A stretch of DNA of 6,004 nt, taken from assembly GCA_020851885.1 (NCBI GenBank), contig JADZBW010000116.1:1-6004 (forward strand), given 5' to 3'. The notes beneath the pieces are model-generated. The model was not told the DNA's origin and searched no databases. It saw only the letters and a list, made by a program, of their open reading frames with translations. Made by a program: the position numbers and the translations under genes. Below, piece by piece: positions 1 through 5,417 of the stretch. This DNA is from Fimbriimonadaceae bacterium. GTDB taxonomy: Bacteria > Armatimonadota > Fimbriimonadia > Fimbriimonadales > Fimbriimonadaceae. Within the stretch, counting starts at the first letter, position 1. Each line of letters begins with the position of its first letter.

Positions 1-276
1 AATTCGATGGTTGGGCCCACGAGGTTTGATCGCCTCATTGAACCAGTCCGGGTCTTCCAGGTCCAGGTTTGCAATGAGTTGTGGCGCAAGATCTTCAAAT
101 CCAAGGTCTTCTTCGGTGATCAGCGCCATCTTCTCCGCGCTGTAAAACTCCAGGCAGATCAGATCGATGTTGAATGCCTCGATCCGATCCAGATCCAGCC
201 AATCCACACGGGCAATTGGCTCCCCAGCATCGGAAACCAACTCAAACCCTTCGGGATGGATGAGGATTCTTCCCAC
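1..276 (-). CDS. Unrecognised acidic protein, 3' end beyond the window
   Basis: The minus strand has an open frame entering from the window edge and running leftward to right up to a TGA at 376-378. The translation is protein-like and acidic, with stretches such as RILIHPEGFELVSDAGEPI, RVDWLDLDRIEAFNIDL and ITEEDLGFEDLAPQL. The opposite-strand reading of the same bases is unconvincing. The coordinates given start at the first conventional start codon in frame, GTG at 274-276. The frame is open further up, to about 375, and that extension also reads like protein (FWEDWDFSIPFHAN, GSGFNQPGHNSR). The true start could therefore be a rare codon such as CTG at 361-363, or the N-terminus could have been frame-shifted. 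There is no clear Shine-Dalgarno for either. I do not recognise the family and see no catalytic motif. The gene is divergent from sufB. Being a real gene is likely; its exact start is not settled. Confidence 0.6.
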   Translation of the reverse strand, partial: MGRILIHPEGFELVSDAGEPIARVDWLDLDRIEAFNIDLICLEFYSAEKMALITEEDLGFEDLAPQLIANLDLEDPDWFNEAIKPRGPNHRI

Positions 277-445
277 GCGAGAATTATGACCTGGTTGGTT
301 GAAGCCAGAGCCGGTTAAGTTGGCGTGAAATGGAATAGAGAAGTCCCAATCTTCCCAAAACAGTCCAGATTGATGTCACAATGATGGAGACGGAAGCGGT
401 CGCGCGATGTGGGTGCCGCCCAGTGGGTGCGAACCGAAGAAGACC
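277..445. other. Divergent upstream region of sufB and the left-edge gene
   Basis: This stretch separates the conventional start of the minus-strand gene from the chosen sufB start, and must hold the sufB promoter unless sufB is read from further left. Part of it (to about 375) is open in the minus-strand frame and may be coding. I looked for -35/-10 pairs, an IscR- or Fur-like palindrome and a Shine-Dalgarno. I found nothing I would call; the only purine-rich stretch before the sufB ATG (GAAGAAG, 437-443 or so) sits too close to be a good ribosome site. Confidence 0.4.
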
Positions 446-2026
446 ATGAGTGAGCAAATCCTAGACAAGAGCACTGAGCTGCTCGAACAATTCGCCAATC
501 GAGAGTACGAGCACGGCTGGAGCGCCGATATCGAGTCCGACACGCTTCCGCCCGGCCTGAATGAGGATGTCATTCGTGCCATCTCTGCAAAAAAGGGAGA
601 GCCCCAATGGTTGCTCGACTGGCGCCTCAAGGCATATGCGCACTTCCTCACCATGAAAGAGCCTAAGTGGCCCAATGTCCACTATGAACCGGTCGATCTC
701 CAGTCCATCAGTTACTATTCGGCACCTAAAAAGAAGCCCGTTCTGAACTCACTGGATGACGCCGATCCCGAGATTCTGCGCACCTTTCAGAAGCTCGGAA
801 TTCCGGTCGAGGAACAAAAGGTCCTTCTGAACGTCAAGGGCGCGGCCGCGAGTGCAGCCGACGCTCTGATCAGTTCGGGATCGTTAGGAGGTTCGGACCC
901 GAACCAGCTGGAACCAAACCGTACCAACCCGAGCGCATTGAGTGGGGTTGCCGTCGATGCGGTCATCGATTCCGTTTCCGTCGTCACCACTTTCAAAGAG
1001 AAGCTCAAAGAGCTGGGCATCCTCTTTATGAGCATCCAAGAAGCGGTTAAGGAACACTCCGAGCTGGTGCAGAAGTACCTTGGCTCTGTGGTGCCTTATA
1101 GCGACAACTACTACGCAATGCTTAACAGCGCGGTCTTCTCGGATGGCTCCTTCGTCTATGTGCCCAAGGGCGTTCGCTGCCCGATGGAACTCAGCACCTA
1201 CTTCCGAATCAACGCTGAGAACACCGGCCAATTCGAGCGAACCCTCATCATCGCGGAGGAGGGCGCGTTCGTCTCCTACTTGGAAGGTTGCACCGCTCCC
1301 ATGCGCGATGAGAATCAGCTGCATGCCGCCGTTGTGGAGCTAATCGCGACGGGCGACGATGCGACAATCAAGTACAGCACCGTTCAAAACTGGTATCCCG
1401 GCGATCCAAAGACCGGCAAGGGCGGCATCTTCAACTTCGTCACCAAGCGCGCGATGGCCGCTGGTCGCCGTTCCAAAATCACTTGGACGCAGGTCGAAAC
1501 CGGCTCTGCCATCACATGGAAATACCCGAGTGTCATCCTCAAAGGCGACGATACGATTGGCGAGTTCTATTCAGTAGCCCTCACTGCTAATAAACAACAG
1601 GCCGATACGGGCACGAAGATGATCCACATCGGGAAGCGATCGAGGTCCACCATCGTTGCGAAAGGAATCTCGGCCGGAAACGGTCAGAACACTTATCGTG
1701 GCCTGGTTAAGGTCAATCCTGGCGCCGACAACGCCCGCAACTACTCCCAGTGCGACTCTATGCTTATGGGCGATCGCTGCGGAGCCCACACATTCCCCTA
1801 CATCGAGGTCAAAAACCCCACCGCGATCGTGGAGCATGAGGCGTCGACCTCCAAGATTGGCGAGGATCAGATCTTCTACTGCAACCAGCGTGGAATTCCC
1901 ACCGAAGACGCGGTGAACATGATCGTCAGTGGTTTCTGTAAGGATGTCTTCCGAGAACTCCCGATGGAGTTTGCGGTCGAGGCGCAGAAACTTCTGGGAG
2001 TGAGCCTTGAAGGATCGGTCGGCTGA
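446..2026 (+). CDS. sufB: Fe-S cluster assembly scaffold protein SufB
   Basis: SufB is the core cytosolic scaffold of the SUF pathway. With SufC (ATPase) and SufD it accepts sulfur and iron and builds a nascent Fe-S cluster. The 526-residue product has the N-terminal block (AISAKKGEPQWLLDWRLKAY, 45-64), SVVPYSDNYYAMLNSAVFSD (214-233), and a long beta-helix core with PKGVRCPMELSTYFRINAEN (240-259), TQVETGSAITWKYPS and QQADTGTKMIHIGK. It ends with the classic LLGVSLEGSVG. C436 (in QCDSML) and H464/E465 (in EHEAST) align with E. coli Cys405, His433 and Glu434. C282 (in LEGCTAP) corresponds to the sulfur-accepting Cys254. The start at 446 gives an N-terminus of usual type; an in-frame ATG at 407 would add 13 atypical residues. 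The protein is longer than usual (about 465-495) because of an extra alanine/serine/asparagine-rich segment at about 128-165. No sufC, sufD or sufS lies alongside. The identification is secure; the start is less so. Confidence 0.96.
   Translation: MSEQILDKSTELLEQFANREYEHGWSADIESDTLPPGLNEDVIRAISAKKGEPQWLLDWRLKAYAHFLTMKEPKWPNVHYEPVDLQSISYYSAPKKKPVLNSLDDADPEILRTFQKLGIPVEEQKVLLNVKGAAASAADALISSGSLGGSDPNQLEPNRTNPSALSGVAVDAVIDSVSVVTTFKEKLKELGILFMSIQEAVKEHSELVQKYLGSVVPYSDNYYAMLNSAVFSDGSFVYVPKGVRCPMELSTYFRINAENTGQFERTLIIAEEGAFVSYLEGCTAPMRDENQLHAAVVELIATGDDATIKYSTVQNWYPGDPKTGKGGIFNFVTKRAMAAGRRSKITWTQVETGSAITWKYPSVILKGDDTIGEFYSVALTANKQQADTGTKMIHIGKRSRSTIVAKGISAGNGQNTYRGLVKVNPGADNARNYSQCDSMLMGDRCGAHTFPYIEVKNPTAIVEHEASTSKIGEDQIFYCNQRGIPTEDAVNMIVSGFCKDVFRELPMEFAVEAQKLLGVSLEGSVG
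890..905. repeat. Short perfect inverted repeat inside the sufB insertion
   Basis: GGTTCGG (890-896) and CCGAACC (899-905) are exact reverse complements around the two bases AC. In the mRNA this could form a 6-bp stem with a GACC tetraloop. It lies within the segment of sufB that has no counterpart in ordinary SufB. It may be chance, an RNA structure, or the trace of a small palindromic element. Confidence 0.4.
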
Positions 2027-2075
2027 TTCTGAGCAATCCCTTTCCTAGGAATTCTGGGTGGGTAGGACATGCGTG

Positions 2076-2465
2076 ATGGCATCTGGCGACGTGGTACAAG
2101 ATCGGAACAGATGCGAGGAAATCAGCGAATGAACTCGTCTCTGAACACTGCCGTTCCTGCCTAAGTCGAGCCTTTTACGCAGCCTATTCTAAGGTGAGTC
2201 ATGGCCTTCAAGGCGTTCCCGGTGTAAGTTTCAAGAAGGACAGAGAAGGTCTCATCCCGCTGAGGTTGGGACTGGTGGCATCCGGAAATTGATCGAGATG
2301 CCTATGCCAATCATGAAGCAGCCCGAGCGTCAGTAACTATCGGAACTGGTCGGTCGGCTTTACACCTTAGAAATAATCGCCGACGATAAACCGACAATTG
2401 AAGTCGATGCTCAAGACGCCCGAGAAGCCCTTGCGATCATGAGAAAGATTTTTGAATCCTTCTAG
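2076..2465 (+). pseudogene. Decayed HEPN-like domain protein
   Basis: No single frame is open here, but one protein of about 129 residues can be read by changing frame. ATG at 2076 gives MASGD. After one surplus base near 2091, the frame starting TGG at 2092 gives WYKIGTDARKSANELV, then CRSCLSRAFYAAYSK (SRAFYAAYSK at 2164-2193) and GVSFKKDREG. Near 2250 the frame slips as if one base were lost and continues SHPAEVGTGGIRKLIEMPM. A TAA at 2334-2336 interrupts it, and the same frame resumes as ELVGRLYTLEIIADDKPTIE and DAQDAREALAIMRKIFESF to a TAG at 2463. The SRAFYAAYS block and the final helix (REAL..M.KIF) match the style of stand-alone HEPN proteins, helical proteins often found as toxin RNases or partners of nucleotidyltransferases. 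Two frameshifts plus a nonsense codon make loss of function likely. GGTAGGA at 2061-2067 could be the old ribosome site. The HEPN assignment is from memory of the motif and is less certain than the decay itself. Confidence 0.68.
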
Positions 2466-2482
2466 AAAGAACACAGAACAAG

Positions 2483-2614
2483 ATGCCCAAAGAACCACAG
2501 GTCAAGGCAATCCTCACGGAAGTGAAAAACCGAATCAAGGCGGCGCGCTTGCCACTTCTTCCCAATACGAGCCGCCTGATTGGTAAGGACCCGGTAATCC
2601 CCCGAGCGATTTGA
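2483..2614 (+). CDS. Small ORF of 43 codons after the HEPN remnant
   Basis: An ATG at 2483 opens a 43-residue reading frame beginning MPKEPQVKAILTEVKNRIKA and ending SRLIGKDPVIPRAI. The first half would form a basic amphipathic helix. It starts 17 bp after the stop of the HEPN-like remnant, as a downstream operon partner would, and ends 4 bp before the stop of the opposing Asp-box gene. The ribosome site is poor (only AGAAAG further upstream). I do not recognise the family. It may be an intact small protein, the N-terminal stub of a truncated partner gene, or chance. Its neighbour's decay makes a stub plausible. Confidence 0.4.
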   Translation: MPKEPQVKAILTEVKNRIKAARLPLLPNTSRLIGKDPVIPRAI

Positions 2615-2618
2615 ATAT

Positions 2619-3908
2619 CTACTTCAGTTCGCCATGCTTCATGATCGCACCCCAAACGGTGGTCGCCCCGCTGTCCATCCGAGTCCAGATGGCCGCGATC
2701 TGCCCGCCATGAGCGGAGATGTTGTTGTAATCGCCGATGAACCGGTCCTGCCTCGGGACGAAGGGCGATTGGCTGATTTTCCGCTCTTTGAACGACTTCC
2801 CACCATCCGTCGACCAGGCCAGGTAAACGTCGGTCTCATTGCCTTCATGTTCCCGACGATCGTAAAAAACCACATAGAGGTAGCCGGTCGTTTGGTCGAT
2901 GGCGATCCAGGGAAAGAACTGCTGCTTGCCGGATTTGTCCTGGTTGACTCTCGCCGGTTTGGACCAGGTCTGGCCCTTATCGCTCGACTGAATGAGGAAG
3001 ACATCGGTATCGCTTTCGCCAAATCGCTGGTCGGCAAAGAGAATGGATAGGGTTCCCTTATGCGGGCCAGGGCTGTTGTCCACCACGAGCACGGGCATGC
3101 CGTTGCAACGGTTGATTCCGGGGATCTTCATGTCCCAACCGCCGACATGGCTTGCGGCCAGTTTGTCCTTTTCCATCCAGGTCTTTCCGCCATCGGTCGA
3201 CTTGTCGAAGAAGATCTTGCCTTGATTGGACCAGGCTACGTAGATGTTGCCATCTGCGTCCACCGCAGGAACCGCGCCCTCGGTCGTGTCGTCGCTGTCC
3301 AAGCAGTCGCCTGAAATCTCATTGATCCTTTGGGCCGCGCTCCAAGTCTCGCCTGCATCCTCGGACTTGCTGAACATGATGTTCGACTTGTGCTCGGGAG
3401 CGCGCGAGCCGTACTTGTCGAACTGCGTCCACGTCACATAGAGCCAGGGTTTGGTGGGATGGGCCACCGCCCAATGCTTGTCCTGGTCGGCGGGAGGGTT
3501 ATGGCCGATTCCCGCACCCTTGGACCAGGTCTTTCCGCCATCGGTCGACTTCTGGCACACGATGCGGTCGATCCATCCATCGCCGCCCGTATTCGAGAGG
3601 TGGAAGTAGTAGAAGTTGCCATCTGCGTCGGAGATGATCGTCGGGTCGCCATGCACGCCAAAGGTCGAGGTGATCTGCTGGTCCGCCCAGGTCTTGCCTC
3701 CGTCGGCGGAGCTTAAAGCACGATCCAAGATGACCCCGGCGACGATCTTACTGGGGTCTTTCTGGCTAATCGCGATGCTTGGTTCGCAAGGCGGCATGGA
3801 GCCACCACTGCCCGCGATCAGGACGTTGGAGATCTTCGTCTGCTGAACGGAAGAGGTCACCACGGCAGCACCGCCGCCAATCAGGAGAAGCCAAAGCGCG
3901 GATCGCAT
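2619..3908 (-). CDS. Exported Asp-box (BNR) repeat, sialidase-like beta-propeller protein
   Basis: The 429-residue product begins with Arg, then a hydrophobic stretch (4-17, ALWLLLIGGGAAVV), fitting a Sec signal peptide with cleavage soon after. The mature part carries six Asp-boxes of the S-x-D-x-G-x-T-W type at 67-74, 121-128, 182-189, 237-244, 308-315 and 366-373, spaced as in the blades of a six-bladed propeller. Each is followed or preceded by strands of the form (D)GNIYVAWS or YLYVVFYDRR. The C-terminus has FIGDYNNISAHGG and IAAIWTR, common in bacterial proteins annotated as exo-alpha-sialidase. Asp-boxes are structural, not catalytic. I see no convincing FRIP motif or arginine triad, so sialidase activity is not shown; carbohydrate or other ligand binding outside the cytoplasm is a fair guess. 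The start at 3908 has AGGA seven bases upstream. It converges on the HEPN remnant and shares orientation with the next gene, but a hairpin-bearing gap of 174 bp suggests its own promoter. Confidence 0.85.
   Translation of the reverse strand: MRSALWLLLIGGGAAVVTSSVQQTKISNVLIAGSGGSMPPCEPSIAISQKDPSKIVAGVILDRALSSADGGKTWADQQITSTFGVHGDPTIISDADGNFYYFHLSNTGGDGWIDRIVCQKSTDGGKTWSKGAGIGHNPPADQDKHWAVAHPTKPWLYVTWTQFDKYGSRAPEHKSNIMFSKSEDAGETWSAAQRINEISGDCLDSDDTTEGAVPAVDADGNIYVAWSNQGKIFFDKSTDGGKTWMEKDKLAASHVGGWDMKIPGINRCNGMPVLVVDNSPGPHKGTLSILFADQRFGESDTDVFLIQSSDKGQTWSKPARVNQDKSGKQQFFPWIAIDQTTGYLYVVFYDRREHEGNETDVYLAWSTDGGKSFKERKISQSPFVPRQDRFIGDYNNISAHGGQIAAIWTRMDSGATTVWGAIMKHGELK
3177..3203. repeat. 27-bp direct repeat, copy 1 (Asp-box coding)
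   Basis: This copy is identical, base for base, to 3525-3551, exactly 348 bp (116 codons) away in the same gene and frame. It encodes KSTDGGKTW, the fourth Asp-box of the protein. Flanking bases differ at once on both sides. Confidence 0.85.
3525..3551. repeat. 27-bp direct repeat, copy 2 (Asp-box coding)
   Basis: This is the second identical copy, encoding KSTDGGKTW of the second Asp-box. Other Asp-boxes in the gene use different codons, so the identity of these two is more than motif conservation alone requires. Confidence 0.85.
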
Positions 3909-3963
3909 ATGGGAATCCTACCGCGAATTGGATCTCAGCCTACAAGTGCGAGGGTTGAGACAC

Positions 3964-4021
3964 ACCCAAGCCAGTCCGTTCATCAGTTATCCGACAAGGG
4001 CCGATTCTCGAAGGCTTGGGT
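3964..4021. repeat. Wide 9-bp inverted repeat upstream of the Asp-box gene
   Basis: ACCCAAGCC (3964-3972) and GGCTTGGGT (4013-4021) are perfect reverse complements separated by 40 bases. The pair lies 56 bp upstream of the Asp-box gene's start and 61 bp past the end of the next gene. It could be a paired operator, the base of a long stem-loop in the 3' UTR of 4083-4607, or chance. No T-tract follows on either strand. Confidence 0.5.
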
Positions 4022-4039
4022 CTAGAGCGAGTGTCGATG

Positions 4040-4063
4040 GCCCCGGCACGGAACTACCGGGGC
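4040..4063 (-). terminator. GC-rich hairpin after the small exported-protein gene
   Basis: GCCCCGG (4040-4046) and CCGGGGC (4057-4063) form a perfect 7-bp stem with a 10-base loop. It begins 19 bp past the stop codon of 4083-4607, where a transcription terminator is expected. There is no U-run after the stem on either strand, so it is not a classic intrinsic terminator. It may act as a U-less terminator or as a 3'-end stabiliser of the mRNA. Confidence 0.5.
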
Positions 4064-4082
4064 TCACCCGTGACGATTGAGC

Positions 4083-4607
4083 CTAGTTCAACCTAATACG
4101 TAGCGAGTCCATCGCAACCGCCCCGGGGAATCCAGGGATGCCACCCAAGATCTCAACCCGACGCCACTTGGGGAATGTCTGAAATCCGATCCATTGAAAA
4201 GTTCCGGTCAGCGGAACGGTGGCCGATCCCACTGGATTGTTGAAAGCGTCATAGAACCGGAAGGACACCGTGGGCGAGAACACCCCCAGTACACCGGCTC
4301 GGAAGAAACCACCGAATCGACGCATTGGCAGCAGAGTCTGGATTTGCACGTCGACTTGGTCTCCAAAGAGTACGTGCGGCGCGGTGTTCGCGCCGACAAA
4401 CGGCTGGACGGCCAAACTGCCCGAGGTACCAATGCGGCTCATCAGCGCGGGGGTGACAAAGACGGGAAGGGTGTTGTACGAGCCCTGGATCGTCGTATCG
4501 AAATTCTCTCGGAACGGTGCGGGCGTCGCAAAAAACGCATTTGGGAAGATAACGGCTTGAGAGGCCGCGGCGAGGGTCAAGAGCGCAAAAACAAGAGTCT
4601 TCTTCAT
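4083..4607 (-). CDS. Small exported beta-rich protein of unknown function
   Basis: The 174-residue product starts MKKTLVFALLTLAAASQA, a textbook Sec signal peptide with an A-x-A-like cleavage site near residue 18. The mature part is rich in F, V, G and T. It has PFRENFDTTIQGSYNTLPVF near its start, SPTVSFRFYDAFNNPVGSAT in the middle, and FQWIGFQTFPKWRRVEILGG then AVAMDSLRIRLN at the end. That layout (strand-rich, ending in an Ala-Met-Asp-x-Leu strand) resembles the small beta-sandwich proteins that often carry PEP-CTERM sorting tails. No PEP motif, membrane anchor or arginine cluster follows here, so it should be released to the periplasm or outside. AGAAGGA at 4614-4620 gives a strong ribosome site six bases before the ATG and fixes the start. 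I cannot name a function. A GC-rich hairpin follows the gene. Confidence 0.85.
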   Translation of the reverse strand: MKKTLVFALLTLAAASQAVIFPNAFFATPAPFRENFDTTIQGSYNTLPVFVTPALMSRIGTSGSLAVQPFVGANTAPHVLFGDQVDVQIQTLLPMRRFGGFFRAGVLGVFSPTVSFRFYDAFNNPVGSATVPLTGTFQWIGFQTFPKWRRVEILGGIPGFPGAVAMDSLRIRLN

Positions 4608-4625
4608 AGCAAATCCTTCTGGGGA

Positions 4626-4829
4626 TTAGTCGCAATTGGGATGCATGAAGTTCCGGAAACCTGGTATTTCAGGTTCCCTGGGGAAGGCGCGACCGTCTGA
4701 CTGAGGGTACCGATCCCGGCCGAGGAGGTCGAAAGCCCATCTCGGTGGAGATTGGATTCCAAACTCGTTCGATGCTTCCATGCGACCGGTCGTTTCTTGG
4801 ATTGAGGAAACCATGGCCAACCTGGACAT
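4626..4829 (-). CDS. Candidate 67-residue small protein upstream of the exported protein
   Basis: The frame begins MSRLAMVSSIQETTGRMEAS and ends EIPGFRNFMHPNCD, hydrophilic and without a membrane segment. Its ATG has a good ribosome site, AAGGAG at 4838-4843, eight bases upstream. Its stop lies 18 bp before the start of the small exported protein, as in an operon. Against it: the region also contains a palindrome and, on the other strand, what looks like the promoter of the gene at 4872. A longer frame through the same bases is an antisense shadow. I recognise no family. It may be a real small gene or non-coding leader. Confidence 0.33.
   Translation of the reverse strand: MSRLAMVSSIQETTGRMEASNEFGIQSPPRWAFDLLGRDRYPQSDGRAFPREPEIPGFRNFMHPNCD
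4655..4678. promoter_or_regulatory. Palindrome in the divergent region, possible operator or RNA hairpin
   Basis: GGAAACCTG (4655-4663) pairs with CAGGTTCCC (4670-4678) at eight of nine positions around the six bases GTATTT. It overlaps the exact 8-bp palindrome TTCCGGAA at 4651-4658. It is 47-71 bp upstream of the start of the small exported-protein gene, where a regulator would bind. The alternative is a hairpin in its mRNA leader, or a chance feature of the candidate small ORF. Confidence 0.4.
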
Positions 4830-4833
4830 ATTC

Positions 4834-4863
4834 TTGGCTCCTTGCCTGGGAAGACGCTAGAAT
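4834..4863 (+). promoter_or_regulatory. Predicted sigma-70-type promoter of the SRPBCC gene
   Basis: TTGGCT (4834-4839) and TAGAAT (4858-4863) are separated by 18 bp, close to the TTGACA/TATAAT consensus. Only eight bases lie between the -10 box and the ATG at 4872. Transcription would thus start at or within a base or two of the start codon, giving a leaderless mRNA. No Shine-Dalgarno lies in the gap beyond a short AGG. Confidence 0.5.
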
Positions 4864-4871
4864 AGGTCCCC

Positions 4872-5417
4872 ATGAACGTCGAGATGAAATCCGAGTTTCC
4901 AGTGACCGATGAAGCCTGCAAGTCCGCGACTGGCAAGTCCCTTTCCGAGTGGTCGGTTGAACTGTCTGACCACCCCGAGTTTGTGGGTAAACGTCGCGAA
5001 GCGATCAACTGGCTTTGGGACCAAGTCGGACGAAATCCAACCGGGGTCTGGTGGGGCACGACGATCTGGGTGGAACATGAGCGCCGGATTGGCAAACTCC
5101 AAAAGGATGGACGGATCGAGGGATACGGCATTTGCTCGACCAAAACCGTGGTTGCACCGGTGGACAAGGTGCTTTCAGCGGTCGCCCAGAAGATTCCGAA
5201 CATCACGAAAATCCGCGACGGCAAGGGGATTCGGGCGAAGTGGCAGACTCCAGGCTGCAATGACGAAACCGACATCGACGCGGTGTTTGTCGAGAATGCC
5301 GGAAAAACGGCAATCACCCTCAATCACAATCGAATCCAGACGCGCGAGGAAGCCGACGGATTGCGTCGGTTTTGGTCCGAATGCCTCGGCGAAATCAAGA
5401 ACCGTCTGGAGAGCTAG
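4872..5417 (+). CDS. SRPBCC (AHSA1-like) domain protein with DUF4287-like N-terminus
   Basis: The 181-residue product looks like a cytosolic two-part protein. Residues about 11-85 (CKSATGKSLSEWSVELSD, then KRREAINWLWDQ, GVWWGTTIWVEHERRIG) resemble the short helical domain, DUF4287-like, found before SRPBCC domains. From about 85 on (EGYGICSTKTVVAPVDKVLS, KIRDGKGIRAKWQTPGC, AGKTAITLNHNRI, then EEADGLRRFWSECLGEIKNR) it has the strand pattern and closing helix of the AHSA1/Bet v1-like fold. Such folds bind hydrophobic ligands or act in stress responses. The domain is short, with the first helices reduced. No catalytic residue can be named and the ligand is unknown. The first ATG was chosen because the promoter abuts it; Met5 is an alternative. 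It has no co-directional neighbour and its end overlaps the opposing kinase-like gene by 23 bp. Family assignment is from motif memory. Confidence 0.85.
   Translation: MNVEMKSEFPVTDEACKSATGKSLSEWSVELSDHPEFVGKRREAINWLWDQVGRNPTGVWWGTTIWVEHERRIGKLQKDGRIEGYGICSTKTVVAPVDKVLSAVAQKIPNITKIRDGKGIRAKWQTPGCNDETDIDAVFVENAGKTAITLNHNRIQTREEADGLRRFWSECLGEIKNRLES

Noticed and set aside
7..318. A 103-codon plus-strand ORF at the left edge
   Set aside because: The minus-strand frame over the same bases gives a much more protein-like sequence; this is its complement.
407..445. ATG at 407 as the sufB start
   Set aside because: It would add 13 residues (MWVPPSGCEPKKT) unlike SufB N-termini, and there is no ribosome site at usual distance.
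2042..2051. TTCCTAGGAA palindrome after sufB as a terminator
   Set aside because: It is a perfect palindrome with no loop and no T-tract, so it cannot form a terminator hairpin. A protein site is possible but unsupported.
2069..2164. 31-codon plus-strand ORF starting at 2069
   Set aside because: Its sequence has no protein-like pattern, and the neighbouring frame over the same bases encodes the HEPN-like segment.
2334..2336. TAA in the HEPN remnant as programmed read-through
   Set aside because: The gene also has two frameshifts, so simple decay explains it better.
3915..3920. TAGGAT six bases before the Asp-box gene start as another leaderless -10 box
   Set aside because: The same bases contain AGGA at proper ribosome-site spacing, and no good -35 box lies 16-18 bp upstream, so the reading is ambiguous.
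4604..5323. A 239-codon minus-strand open frame opposite the SRPBCC gene
   Set aside because: It is rich in Ser, Pro and Thr with no domain pattern, lies antisense to a convincing gene, and runs into the small exported-protein start. It is a shadow frame.
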